This document shows positions 7,622 to 16,268 of a stretch of 23,904 nucleotides of DNA, piece after piece. Numbering within the stretch: the first letter of the stretch is position 1; each line of letters opens with the position of its first letter. The notes under the pieces were generated by a model that searched no databases, had not been told where the DNA came from, and was given only the letters and a program-made list of their open reading frames with translations. The translations under genes were made by a program, and so were the position numbers. Origin of the DNA: Cymbomonas tetramitiformis (Eukaryota; Chlorophyta; Pyramimonadophyceae; Pyramimonadales; Pyramimonadaceae); contig LGRX02013713.1 in assembly GCA_001247695.2 (NCBI GenBank), forward strand, positions 1 to 23,904, written 5' to 3'.

Positions 7622-10600
7622 TCTTTGCGTGGATATCATCCTTGGAGGACCTTGGCTAGCCTCCCACTCCCCAGTCACCTTGGATTACTCCCGATGGGGT
7701 TCCATCCGGTTTGGTTCTGGAAGCAAGAGAGTGGTCATTACAGGCTGCTCGCCGGGAACGCCAGACCCCTCAAGACCCAAGGATAAGGCCATGGCGCTGG
7801 TACAAGGAGTCTTGTTGGACCCCAAAAGGGTACGCAAGGACCTTCGAGCCCTCCAATCTAAGGATGAGTGTGCCTTCGTGGTGTACCTGGCACCCGACGG
7901 CACCTTCGGGGCGGTCGCCTGTGACGAAGATGCCGACGCCGAGACCAACGCCAAGCCCAAGGACGCTTCGTCCGAGCGTCGCGCCACGTCTAGCTCTGAG
8001 CAGCAAGACGCCCAAGTCGCGGGCGCCATGGACTCCTCCCAAGCGGATCTGGGTGAGACGGACGCGCCTGCGCTGATGTCCGCGTCAGACACCGACTCCG
8101 AAGCCGAGGACGCTCTACTCCTCCGGGAATCTGTGCGGCCCAGCCCAGGCACCGGTGACGAAGACCACTTGGATAAGGTGTACGCAACAGTGGAGTCCAC
8201 CCGCCCACAAAACTTTGACGTGGTCGCGCTGGAGGGTGCTGTTGGTCCCCCTGCGGACAATGCGCCATCCAACAACCTACATCTGGGGTTCTTCCAGAGC
8301 AAGCGGGAAGCTTTGGGAGCATTTGCTTTATTACCTGAGCACGTACGTGCCCAGGCAATCGACGACCACGCGCAAGGGAAACCACCCACCTGGCATGCCG
8401 AAGCCGCAGCCGCGCTGGAGCAGGGAAGGCGCTTACTCCGCGAACGTCGGCCGCGACGCAAGCGTGTGCGCTGGAGCGACGAGAAGCCCCATACTGAAGG
8501 TTTATCTCAAGAGCAGGCCGCTCCAGTGGCCGAGGAACCACCGTCACCGCCGCCCAAGCCCCACGCCATGGAAGCGGAGGAGCCGGACGAGATCGACGAG
8601 ACAGTGTCCCCGGAGATATGGCAACAGCTGCGCGACCTTGAGGAGGAGTTCAGGGACGTCATATGTACGGAGTTGCCTGACTCCGCCCAAAGCCGCGACT
8701 ACAAGAACAACATTCGCTTGCGATCCGACTGGAGTGGACAGCCGCTACATCGGCGTAACTACAAGTTGTCGCAAGAGGAGCTTCGGCAACTTCGTGCACA
8801 ACTTGACGAGCTGTTGGCCAAGGGGTACATCCGTCCATCGGCGTCTCCCTGGGGTTGTCCGGTACTTATGGTACCGAAGCCGAGCAACCCTAAGGAGTTG
8901 CGCTTGGTTATCGACTACAGGTCGATAAATGAGATCACGGTCAAGGACAAGTACCCTCTTCCTGACGTACAAACCCTCCTCGATGACCTACAAGGAGCAA
9001 CCGTCTTCTCCACTGCAGACGCCTTGTGGGGATTCTGGCAAGTTCCCATGGAACAGGAGGACATCGAGAAGACAGCCATGACCACCCACTTCGGAGCTTA
9101 TGAGTGGCTGGTCATGCCTATGGGACTGAGCAACTCACCGAGCACGTGGCAAAGAATGATGACGCAGTACCTCGGACACCTACCCTTCTGCAGAGTGTTC
9201 GTGGACGACATCATGATTTTCAGTGACACACCTGAGCAGCATGTCGGCCATGTACGAGCTGTATTAGCTGCCTGTCGCCAGCACAAAGTATACCTCAAGC
9301 GAAGCAAGTTGAAGTTGTGCATGCGAGCAGTACGCTTCCTTGGCCATGTGTGCAGTAAGGAAGGTTGTCGCCCCCAACGCGACAAAGTTGCCTCGGTTCG
9401 CGACTGGCCGGAGCTCGAGACTGTCACCCACGTGCGCCAATTCCTTGGAATGTGTGGCTTTTACCGGCGGTACATCCAGTCCTTCGCTCACATTGCCCAC
9501 CCTCTCACTCGCCTCACGAAGATGGGAGTGCCATGGACTTGGGGCAAGGAGGAGAAAGAAGCCTTCCAACGATTGAAGTCAGCATTGATTTCAGCACCAA
9601 TCCTCGCCCTACCGGACCAGCGCTCAGCAGCCGATGGGTCTCGCCCATTTTGCGTGCAGACCGACGCCAGTGCGGTCGCACTAGGAGGCGTGCTGATGCA
9701 AGACCTGGGGCGAGGTCTTCAACCGTTGGCTTTCGAGAGCAGGCAATTCTCCTCGGCCGAGCAGAACTACCACGCTGGGGAGCGGGAGCTGTGCGCCATC
9801 CACCACTGCACCACAGTGACGTGGAGGCATTACCTTATATTCACCAACTTCAGACTCATGGGTGACCACAAACCCTTGCAGTGGCTCTTCGCACCGGCTC
9901 GGGAGCTGAGTCGACGCCAGGCACGCTGGTATGAGGACTTGGTGGAAGTGGGCGTGCACCAGATGGAGCACGTACCTGGCCGATGCCTAGTAGTTCCGGA
10001 CGCCCAATCCAGACGACCAGACTACAAGCAGTCATCCGCCAGGGAGGGGCTCAAGGAGAAGGGCGTGGTCGACCGGGATACAGACGAGCCTCGTCAGAGT
10101 GTGCCAAGGGAGCCGGCTGAGAGCTCGACCCCCGCCGATCCCACCTCAGTATTCGGTGCAATCGACGAGGACGACACCGACGAAGAGCCGTCCGAGGAGC
10201 CCGCTAAAGTCAAGATCCTTGAAGACCCCGTCTCGGTGCTCGGCACCACGTTTGATTACTCCGACTCTGAAGACGAGTCTGTGCCTCCGGTCAGCCCTCC
10301 GTTGGTCGTTGGGGAGCTCACTCATCTGAATGGGCTCACCTGGGTGGAAACCCCCGACCTGTGGGAAGACGCAGCTGAGACGTTGCACACCGCGGAGCGC
10401 GCCTTGCATGAAGCCACCCTTGCTGGCGTCACTACTCGCTCTCGCTCGCAACCGGAGCAAGCCCCCTCTCCAACCCCCTCAACTCCCCTTAGTCCTTCCC
10501 CTCCCAGCAAACAAAGTTCCCCTCCCGCGTCAAGCTCCCACTACGATAACGTGGTAGACCGGCAGGACTGGAAACTGGTAAAGGAGAGGTTCGAAGAGAT

Positions 10601-10787
10601 CTCAGCGCAGTACGGCCCGTTCGACGTGGACGCGTGTTGTGACTCCATGGCAGAGCATATATCTTCCAAAAGATTTTGCGGCCCGCAGTTGCAAATCTTT
10701 CAGGCCCGGTTTCGGCCAGCCCGGCCCGTCTCGAAAATTGCCCGCCGCAGGCGAATTTTTCCAATTTTAAGTATGGGAATATCATGA
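7527..10787 (+). CDS. Ty3/gypsy ORF2: protease end, reverse transcriptase, RNase H, start of Dam-like domain
   Basis: Residues about 25-50 finish the aspartic protease (ILGGPWL at 38-44). An acidic linker of some 340 residues follows. Reverse transcriptase occupies about 395-640, with LVIDYRSIN, the motif-A Asp in FSTADALWGFWQ, LVMPMGLSNSP and the catalytic FVDD at 558-561. RNase H follows (about 705-830) with its acidic residues visible in TDAS, GERELCAI, GDHKPL and PDAQSR. After another acidic/proline linker, residues about 1010-1041 begin a Dam-like methyltransferase (GPFDVDACCD). Native sequence ends at nt 10650. The last 45 or so codons are read from the inserted MITE. The frame resumes in the next ORF. 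The enzymes copy the element RNA into DNA in cytoplasmic particles. Confidence 0.9.
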   Translation: MSTRASALDCKQRPPSKGLYVKQLELRVMPIDLCVDIILGGPWLASHSPVTLDYSRWGSIRFGSGSKRVVITGCSPGTPDPSRPKDKAMALVQGVLLDPKRVRKDLRALQSKDECAFVVYLAPDGTFGAVACDEDADAETNAKPKDASSERRATSSSEQQDAQVAGAMDSSQADLGETDAPALMSASDTDSEAEDALLLRESVRPSPGTGDEDHLDKVYATVESTRPQNFDVVALEGAVGPPADNAPSNNLHLGFFQSKREALGAFALLPEHVRAQAIDDHAQGKPPTWHAEAAAALEQGRRLLRERRPRRKRVRWSDEKPHTEGLSQEQAAPVAEEPPSPPPKPHAMEAEEPDEIDETVSPEIWQQLRDLEEEFRDVICTELPDSAQSRDYKNNIRLRSDWSGQPLHRRNYKLSQEELRQLRAQLDELLAKGYIRPSASPWGCPVLMVPKPSNPKELRLVIDYRSINEITVKDKYPLPDVQTLLDDLQGATVFSTADALWGFWQVPMEQEDIEKTAMTTHFGAYEWLVMPMGLSNSPSTWQRMMTQYLGHLPFCRVFVDDIMIFSDTPEQHVGHVRAVLAACRQHKVYLKRSKLKLCMRAVRFLGHVCSKEGCRPQRDKVASVRDWPELETVTHVRQFLGMCGFYRRYIQSFAHIAHPLTRLTKMGVPWTWGKEEKEAFQRLKSALISAPILALPDQRSAADGSRPFCVQTDASAVALGGVLMQDLGRGLQPLAFESRQFSSAEQNYHAGERELCAIHHCTTVTWRHYLIFTNFRLMGDHKPLQWLFAPARELSRRQARWYEDLVEVGVHQMEHVPGRCLVVPDAQSRRPDYKQSSAREGLKEKGVVDRDTDEPRQSVPREPAESSTPADPTSVFGAIDEDDTDEEPSEEPAKVKILEDPVSVLGTTFDYSDSEDESVPPVSPPLVVGELTHLNGLTWVETPDLWEDAAETLHTAERALHEATLAGVTTRSRSQPEQAPSPTPSTPLSPSPPSKQSSPPASSSHYDNVVDRQDWKLVKERFEEISAQYGPFDVDACCDSMAEHISSKRFCGPQLQIFQARFRPARPVSKIARRRRIFPILSMGIS
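10643..10650. repeat. Left 8-bp target-site duplication of the MITE
   Basis: CTCCATGG at 10643-10650 is repeated exactly at 10929-10936, on the other side of the insertion. Confidence 0.88.
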
Positions 10788-10928
10788 AAATCAAAAATTT
10801 CACGTAAATTTTTGAGATTTTCACTGTTCGTCTACGGCCCGCAGCCGGATCCAATCCCGGCCCGCTTTCGGCCCGGCGTGACACGCTACGGCCCCGGGCC
10901 GGCCCGCCACGGTAAGATATATGCCCTG
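10651..10928. mobile_element. hAT-like MITE (278 bp) inside the adenine-methyltransferase domain
   Basis: The terminal inverted repeats are CAGAGCATATATCTT on the left and, read from the right end, CAGGGCATATATCTT (14 of 15 identical). Each outer end abuts the same 8-bp duplication CTCCATGG. An 8-bp duplication and CAGRG termini are hallmarks of hAT-superfamily elements. The interior has no coding capacity. It has GGCCCG-rich subterminal blocks on both sides and an A/T-rich centre. Removing the MITE plus one duplication copy (286 nt) joins the two flanking frames exactly, giving 6279 open nt from 7527 to 14091. It is a non-autonomous DNA transposon that broke a previously open reading frame. 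Confidence 0.88.
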
Positions 10929-13900
10929 CTCCATGGGCGTCAACCGCCAAGTGGACACCTATTGGACGGAGTGCCTCAAGCAGCAATGGCGGGGAAAGCA
11001 CGTCTGGTGCAACCCCCCCTACACCAAGGATAGCAACCTCATTGAGAGGATCCTACGCCACTTCATGGCCGAGTGGCGCGCCGACCCAGAGAACACGTCG
11101 GCGATGTTCCTACTGCCGGACTATGACGCGTCCTGGCGCACCCTTATCCAGCCCAAGTACGGCCTGCACGTGGTCAAGGTGTTCGACCTCAAGGATGCCA
11201 AGGGTCACCCTACATGCTTGTTTGAGTCACCAGATGGAGGCCGACCAGCGCTGCGGTGGCCCGTGCTGCTGGTGTGGGCGCCAGCGGCCAGCCGGACTCG
11301 ACCTCGAGCGAAGAGTGCCCGTGCGCCCGCAGCTCAAGGTGCAAGCGAGCCTATGGTTACGTCGGGGCCAGCGGCCAAGGCGCGCGCAACCAAAGGACCA
11401 CTGAAGGCATGCCAGTTCGTAAAAGCACTACGCGCGGAGTACGAACGTAGCCCTTACCTCACGATGTTAAAGGAAGAGCTTTTAGCCGCCCCGCACCAGC
11501 GCACGGACACCTTCCGTATGGTTGACGACATGATCTGGCGCATCGCGGAGGGACGCTACCAGCTGGTGTTGTCGTCCGACTCTCCCCTTCGAGAGATAGT
11601 CATGCGTGAAGCGCACGAGTCTCCCGCGGCGGGACACACCGGGCGAGATAAGACTCTTGCTCGGATAGTGCGGCGGTTCTGGTGGCCCCGCATGAACAAA
11701 GACGTCACCGACTGGACCCGCTCGTGCTTGATATGCCAGCAGACCCGCCCGAGGAACAGCTATCCGGATGGCCAGCTGAACCCCCTCCAGGTCCCGGTCA
11801 GGCTGTGGCAGGTGGTGAGCATTGACTTCGTCACAGGACTGCCGCGCATGGAGCGGGGCTACGACGCCTTCGCCACGTTCACGGACAAGTTGTCCAAGAT
11901 GGTGCACGTGGTCCCCATGTTGTACTCTGACAGTTCTGCTGAGCAAGTGGCACGAATGTACTTCGACCATGTTTGGCGACTGCACGGTGCTCCTACGAAG
12001 ATCATTTGTGACAGGGACTCTCGCTTCCGTGACGCCTTTCATATGGAGTTGCATCGCCTTATGGGGGTGCAGGTGGCCTCCACTACGCCGTACCATCCAC
12101 AAGGGGACGGCCAAGCGGAGCACACAAACCACACGGTGGAGCGCATGTTGCGCGCCTACGTTGACGCAAACCAGGCAGACTGGGATTTATGGTGCACCCC
12201 GGTGGAGTACGCCATTAACGACTCCAGGTCCGCGGTTACTGGATTCACACCCTTCGAGCTTTGCTATGGGCATGCCCCAGCGTCGCAACTTGACTTCTTT
12301 ATAGAAGCTGCCTTGGCCTCTCGTAGGGGCCGCGCCAAGGGGGGGAGAGGGGACGTCGTGAAGAAAGGCACGGCCCACGAGACCGCCCGGCAGTTTGTTC
12401 AGCAGTTGCAGACTGCTCGCGATAGGTTGCTGGTAGCTCAGCAGCAGCAAGTGGCCCAGTATGACGCTCGCCATCGCGCTCGCCGGTACGCAATAGGTGA
12501 CATGGTGTGGGTGGACGCCACGCATCTCACCCAGCCCGGGGATCGGGGCCTACACAAGAAGTTGCTGAAGAAGCGCCTGGGCCCGATGGAGGTACTGGAG
12601 GCCTTTCACAGCGATCGGCAGATGGAGCTCGCCCCCGAGGACCGAGGGGCCCCCGCAGCTTACCTCCTGAAGCTACCACCACAGTGGAAGGTGCACGACG
12701 TCTTCACCGTGGATAGACTCACCCCAGTGGAGTCGGGCCAGGACAAGTTCGCGGACAGGAGTGCGGAGATTCCGCCTCCCCCTGTGGACGTAAGCGGTCG
12801 TAAGGAGATGGCGGTGGAGTGCATTGAGAGGTCACGCACGAGGAGACGTAGCGGGCGGACATGGACGGAGTACATGGTCAAATGGGTAGGTATGCCGCGC
12901 TCCGAGAATGAATGGAAAACTCGCGAGGACCTCGAGTTCGATGGAGTTGGCCGAAAAGGGATACCTAACCGCGCCCTTCAGGAGTTCGAGAAGGTCGAGG
13001 CCAAGAGGCAAGAACGTGAAAAGAGCAGAGTCACTCGCAAACGCGAGGAGTCAGCAAGAGCGATATGGTTGACGGATCCTGAAGAGTTACAGGCGGACGG
13101 AATGGCGTGGATCCCGGAAGAACGAGCCGACGACGAGGTGGGCACATTCGCGACGGTGTCGCCCACTAGTTTCATGCCATCCCAAGGACCTGGTCGAGGA
13201 GCAGCACGCCTACAACCGTCTCGACGCCCAATACGGATCTTGGTGTTGTTTTGTGGCACAGGCTCCGTCGAACGACAGTTCAGCAAGCAGTTTCCTGGGT
13301 GTGAGGTAGTCTCGGTGGACATCCAGAACCGATGGAAGCCCACTCACTGCGAAAACATCCTGCACTGGGACTATTGGCAGTTCTCGCCCAAGCACTTTGA
13401 CGTCATTTGGGCGAGCCCTCCATGCACGGAGTACAGCCAAGCCAAAACGGTAGGGATACGAAACTTGCGTGGTGCTGACAGGCAAGTGCGGAGAACGCTG
13501 GAGATCATCGAATACCTCCAGCCGAGCTTCTACTTCATCGAGAACCCGCGTGGCCGAGCTCCTCATGGGTTGCACACTCGCCGATGCATGCAAGGGTTGC
13601 CACCTCCGCATCTGGCTACGTATTGTAAGTATGGTATGCCCTACAAGAAACCCACCCACTTCTGGACCAACGCGCCTATCACCACCCTGAAGTCTTGCGA
13701 CCCCGAAAACCCCTGCGACTTCAAACGCCGTTATGGGCGACACGAGAAGATGGCGCAGAGCGGCTCCACCAGCAGAGAGTCGGGCGACCCTAGGCCAGGC
13801 ATGGGAGCTGGATGGCACGTGTATGGCATCCCCGCAGCCTTGCTTAAACAATTATTCAGCTCTCTACCGGTGGAACAACCCGTGGGGATAATCGCAGCGG

Positions 13901-14091
13901 TGTGTGAATACCTAGCGGAGCTGCTCTGGAGAGATGAAAATGAGACAGATCTCAACGATGAAAGAGCCTGCGCTAATCCGGAAGAAGCTGACGAGGAGCC
14001 TGTGACCTTGATGCCGGAGTACAGCCCTACGCCGCCACCAGTGATGTCCGACGACAGCGAGTGGGACACCATGGGCTCCGAATCAGCCTAA
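10921..14091 (+). CDS. Ty3/gypsy ORF3: Dam-like domain end, integrase, chromodomain, cytosine-5 methyltransferase
   Basis: Native coding starts at 10929-10937. The ATG at 10921 lies in the MITE terminus. Residues 5-100 finish the Dam-like N6-adenine methyltransferase, with catalytic NPPY at 31-34. Integrase follows. Its zinc site is H-x6-H (EAHESPAAGHTG) and CLIC, and the catalytic residues are D302, D364 and E400 (61 then 35 residues apart). It ends in a GPY/F-like region (RLGPMEVLE, VHDVFTVDRLTPV). A chromodomain lies at about 634-680 (YMVKWVGMP...NEWKTREDL), expected to guide integration to marked chromatin. Residues about 772-985 form a cytosine-5 methyltransferase: motif I FCGTG at 777-781, catalytic Cys835 in SPPC, and ENP at 874-876. 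I cannot define motifs VIII-X well. The C terminus is acidic. The ORF is otherwise unbroken. Confidence 0.9.
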   Translation: MPCSMGVNRQVDTYWTECLKQQWRGKHVWCNPPYTKDSNLIERILRHFMAEWRADPENTSAMFLLPDYDASWRTLIQPKYGLHVVKVFDLKDAKGHPTCLFESPDGGRPALRWPVLLVWAPAASRTRPRAKSARAPAAQGASEPMVTSGPAAKARATKGPLKACQFVKALRAEYERSPYLTMLKEELLAAPHQRTDTFRMVDDMIWRIAEGRYQLVLSSDSPLREIVMREAHESPAAGHTGRDKTLARIVRRFWWPRMNKDVTDWTRSCLICQQTRPRNSYPDGQLNPLQVPVRLWQVVSIDFVTGLPRMERGYDAFATFTDKLSKMVHVVPMLYSDSSAEQVARMYFDHVWRLHGAPTKIICDRDSRFRDAFHMELHRLMGVQVASTTPYHPQGDGQAEHTNHTVERMLRAYVDANQADWDLWCTPVEYAINDSRSAVTGFTPFELCYGHAPASQLDFFIEAALASRRGRAKGGRGDVVKKGTAHETARQFVQQLQTARDRLLVAQQQQVAQYDARHRARRYAIGDMVWVDATHLTQPGDRGLHKKLLKKRLGPMEVLEAFHSDRQMELAPEDRGAPAAYLLKLPPQWKVHDVFTVDRLTPVESGQDKFADRSAEIPPPPVDVSGRKEMAVECIERSRTRRRSGRTWTEYMVKWVGMPRSENEWKTREDLEFDGVGRKGIPNRALQEFEKVEAKRQEREKSRVTRKREESARAIWLTDPEELQADGMAWIPEERADDEVGTFATVSPTSFMPSQGPGRGAARLQPSRRPIRILVLFCGTGSVERQFSKQFPGCEVVSVDIQNRWKPTHCENILHWDYWQFSPKHFDVIWASPPCTEYSQAKTVGIRNLRGADRQVRRTLEIIEYLQPSFYFIENPRGRAPHGLHTRRCMQGLPPPHLATYCKYGMPYKKPTHFWTNAPITTLKSCDPENPCDFKRRYGRHEKMAQSGSTSRESGDPRPGMGAGWHVYGIPAALLKQLFSSLPVEQPVGIIAAVCEYLAELLWRDENETDLNDERACANPEEADEEPVTLMPEYSPTPPPVMSDDSEWDTMGSESA
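10929..10936. repeat. Right 8-bp target-site duplication of the MITE
   Basis: Exact copy of 10643-10650. Confidence 0.88.
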
Positions 14092-14132
14092 CGACTGTGC
14101 ATCTAAGCACAAGCGAGGACGCTTCCCACCTG

Positions 14133-14145
14133 AAGGGGGGGGGAG
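14133..14145 (+). promoter_or_regulatory. Polypurine tract of the Ty3/gypsy element
   Basis: AAGGGGGGGGGAG lies 42 nt after the ORF3 stop and directly before TTGTGCTAGG. It is the expected plus-strand priming site, so the 3' LTR should begin at about 14147 with TGTGCTAGG. Confidence 0.65.
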
Positions 14146-14146
14146 T

Positions 14147-14660
14147 TGTGCTAGGACAACACACGGTGTCATGCGCGGATGACTCAGCAATGTCATACAT
14201 GCCAGAAGTGTCATACGCGCCTTACAGCATTAGCGCCCGAGACCCCTGTTGAGGAAGAGACCCCCCTTATATGGGAGTACACAGTACCACTGTACTGTGT
14301 AATAATGTGACATGTAGAATACTGGCACATCATACTGCATGATAATGTGGTACAAGCATATGATAGGTTGATGAGACTTGGCCATGCTGACTAGGATTAC
14401 CTCAGAGAGCTGAGTGAATAAGTAATGGCCAAGGCCAAAGAAACAGTTGAGATTTCTAGAGTAAAAACAGCCGCATGGCAAAAGTCAAATATAATACCTA
14501 ATTCTTACATGCAAGTATATGTAGTAAGTCTAGACATAGCAGTCCTATGTCTAAAGAGCTGACCTAGCAGTACCTAGGCAGTTAGTCATTATATGCAGTC
14601 CATATAAGACCCCCATCAGTAGTTACAGTGCCCTGTGAGGAGCAGTCCTCCCACACCGGG
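14147..14660 (+). repeat. Probable 3' LTR of the Ty3/gypsy element (end not defined)
   Basis: It follows the polypurine tract and starts TGTGCTAGGACAACAC. It contains two TGTCATAC words, a 10-bp inverted repeat hairpin at 14278-14301, and a TATA-like CCATATAAGACC near 14600 that could be a promoter. No 5' copy was found by eye, so the 3' end, the LTR length and any target duplication cannot be fixed. The first repeat-family copy begins at about 14670. Confidence 0.4.
14278..14301. repeat. Hairpin TACACAGTAC / GTACTGTGTA
   Basis: Perfect 10-bp inverted repeat with a CACT loop. Its sequence resembles the ACAGTAC/GTACTGT hairpin in the LTRs of the gag-only element, although the rest of the LTRs is different. 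Confidence 0.75.
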
Positions 14661-14669
14661 CCTAGTACC

Positions 14670-14676
14670 TTAGTCA

Positions 14677-14707
<31 letters not shown>

Positions 14708-14890
14708 AAGCTCGAATCCCAACGGGCGATACAGTCGAATGTTCCATATCACGATCGCCAGACGCTAACGATGACAGTGCCACAACAGTCGCGTGTATGT
14801 ACCACGACGCCACCCACGCGTTATGGCATGGCATGCTGGGAAGCAAAAAGCAAAGCACTGTCGCGCACATGATCCTGCGGTCATATGATG
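14670..14890 (+). repeat. Repeat family copy A
   Basis: It starts with CTTAGTCAATCA and an (GCA)n run, then CTCGAATCCCAACGGGCGA, GATCGCCAGACGCTAACGAT, CGACGCCACCCACGCGTTA, TGGCATGGCATG, and ends near GATCCTGCGGTCA. At least six other copies lie downstream to 18680. The CTCGAATCCC core resembles a tRNA B-box, and other copies carry an A-box-like TGGCCTAGTGG, so a SINE-like origin is possible. The minus-strand open frame across it is poly-Leu from the triplet run and is not a gene. Confidence 0.8.
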
Positions 14891-14948
14891 TAATGGCGAT
14901 ATCCATGTTAACATCGCATGGTAATTAATCGTGCTGTCCAAAAAGATC

Positions 14949-14993
14949 GACGCCTAGTGGAGATCGCATATTTGTGATCGATGGCGCCTAGTA
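14949..14993 (+). repeat. Detached GCCTAGTGGAGATC module
   Basis: GCCTAGTGGAGATC, a short spacer, then GATCGATGGCGCCTAGTA. This is the same module that ends copies B and D and forms the inverted pair at 16537-16655. The two halves share GATC and CCTAGT and can fold on themselves. Confidence 0.65.
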
Positions 14994-15083
14994 CTTACCT
15001 ACCTCTGACCTTTATCGTCTTGGCATCAAGTAAATTACTTTACCTACCTCTGACCTTTATCGTATTGGCATCAAGTAAATTAC
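14994..15083 (+). repeat. 45-bp tandem duplication
   Basis: The text CTACCTCTGACCTTTATCGT, then TTGGCATCAAGTAAATTAC, occurs twice with a period of 45 bp (ACCTCTGACC at 15001 and 15046). One internal substitution (C/A) separates the copies. It is followed directly by an (ACCTT)n run. Confidence 0.85.
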
Positions 15084-15368
15084 CTTACCTTACCTTACCT
15101 TACCTTAGTCAATCAGCAGCAGCAGCAACAACAACATCAGCGACAACAAAGTTCGAATCCCAACGGGCGACGCAGTCGAACTTCCGATCTCACGATCGCC
15201 AGACGCTAACGATGACAGTGCCACTTCAGTCGCGTACATTTACCGCGACGCCACCCACGCGTTATGGCATGGCATGTTGGGATGAAAAAAGCGAAGCATT
15301 GTCGCGCACATGATCCTACGGTCAGTTGGCCTAGTGGAGATCTCTTGTTGAGATCGATCCGCCTAGTA
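15081..15368 (+). repeat. Repeat family copy B (most complete plus-strand copy)
   Basis: In order: (ACCTT)n, AGTCAATCAGCAGCAGCA, GTTCGAATCCCAACGGGCGA, the conserved central body, GATCCTACGGTCAGTTGGCC, TAGTGGAGATCTC, and GAGATCGATCCGCCTAGTA. GTTCGAATCC matches the tRNA B-box consensus, and TGGCCTAGTGG matches the A-box consensus, although the A-like box lies downstream of the B-like box in this unit. On the minus strand the unit would end in (AGC)n then a (TAAGG)n tail, as retroposons often do. Confidence 0.8.
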
Positions 15369-15375
15369 TATATAC

Positions 15376-15600
15376 AAAACTGCTCCTTATGTTTTAGAAC
15401 CCGTCAAAATTACCTTACCTTACCTTAGTCAATCAGTATCATCATCAGCGGCAGCAAAGCTCGAATCTCATCAATGGGCGGCGATGACTGAAGCTCGATT
15501 TAACGATCGCGGATGGCAATGCGGCGCCTCGCCCCGCTCGCCACCCCGACGCCACCCCGACGGCAGCGGCATGGCGCGACAGCGACACTTTGAGAAGAAT
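15376..15600 (+). repeat. Repeat family copy C (diverged)
   Basis: It starts with CTGCTCCTTATG and (ACCTT)n AGTCAATCAG, then CTCGAATCTCATCAATGGGCG. The body is more diverged and GC-rich, and it lacks the terminal GGCCTAGTGG module. The leading CTGCTCCTTATG block, plus GGAACC...CCAAATTAC, also precedes copies D and G, so it belongs to the family unit. Confidence 0.6.
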
Positions 15601-15611
15601 TTCATTAACCC

Positions 15612-15900
15612 CTGCTCCTTATGATTTGGAACCGGGCCAAATTACTTACCTTACTTAATCAGCAGCAAAGCGCGAATCCCAACGGGCGACACGGACGAAC
15701 TTCCGATCTCACGGATTCCAGACGCAAACGATGACAGTGCCACTTCAGTCGCGTACATTTACCGCGACGCCACCCACGCGTTATGGCATGGCATGTTGGG
15801 ACGCAACAAGCGAAGCACTCGCGCGCACATGGTCCTACGGTCAGATGGCCTAGTGGAGATCTCTTTTGGAGATCGATCCGCCTAGTATATCGATCCGCCT
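15612..15900 (+). repeat. Repeat family copy D, left arm of a long palindrome
   Basis: This is a near full-length copy from CTGCTCCTTATGATTTGG to the CGATCCGCCTAGTA end, whose last 15 bp are repeated once. It is followed head-to-head by copy E, so 15660-16132 forms an inverted repeat with arms of roughly 230 bp meeting near 15900. Such a palindrome could extrude a cruciform or be a source of small RNA. Confidence 0.78.
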
Positions 15901-15901
15901 A

Positions 15902-16132
15902 GTAATACTAGGCGCTGTCGATCTCAAAAGGAGATCTCCATTAGGCCATCTAACCGCAGGATCGCATGTGCGCGACAGTGCTTCGCTTTTTGCTTCCCAA
16001 CATGCCATGCCATAACGCGTGGGTCGCGTCGCGGCAAATGTACGCGAATGCAGTGGCACTGTCATCGCTAGCGTCTGGCGATCGTGAGATCGAAAAATCG
16101 ACTGTATCGCCCGTTGGGATTTGAGCTTTGCT
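15902..16132 (-). repeat. Repeat family copy E (inverted), right arm of the palindrome
   Basis: Read on the minus strand it runs from the triplet end near 16132 (AAAGCTCAAATCCCAACGGG) to TACTAGGCG at 15906. It mirrors copy D with scattered substitutions. The minus-strand open frame (15850-16197) is an accident of this repeat. Confidence 0.78.
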
Positions 16133-16268
16133 TTTTCATCTCTGTTCGCTTTCCTCATACATAGCAGATAAACAAAAAAACGAACGGAGATGGTCACCGA
16201 AATGACTCATATCTAAATTCATAACACGCACAGCGAACGGAGATGAAACCGTAGTGAATGATTCCAAA

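Larger units (their letters stand above)
6110..14146 (+). mobile_element. Ty3/gypsy-type retrotransposon with two DNA-methyltransferase domains
   Basis: The element carries, in order, a basic leader/Gag-like region, protease (DTG), reverse transcriptase (FVDD), RNase H, the first half of a Dam-like adenine methyltransferase, a MITE insertion, the second half of that domain with NPPY, a zinc-binding and D-D35-E integrase, a chromodomain, and a cytosine-5 methyltransferase (PPC and ENP motifs). The RT-RH-IN order identifies the Ty3/gypsy group, and the chromodomain resembles chromoviruses. A nine-G polypurine tract follows the last stop codon. The 5' boundary is not determined because no 5' LTR was found, and no capsid domain is recognisable. 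This copy is not functional as read: it has a frameshift in protease and a MITE in the methyltransferase. Confidence 0.85.

Noticed and set aside
10921..10936. Genuine translation start for ORF3 at ATG 10921
   Set aside because: The ATG lies in the right terminus of the MITE; native coding enters from ORF2 through the target duplication.
14681..14706. CRISPR-like or coding CAG array
   Set aside because: It is a plain (GCA)n microsatellite at the start of a dispersed repeat; no spacers.
14670..14906. Minus-strand ORFs over the repeat copies (also 15850-16197 and 18501-18746) as a small conserved protein
   Set aside because: They are the same non-coding repeat read in one frame, ending in poly-Leu or poly-Cys from the GCA run; starts differ between copies.
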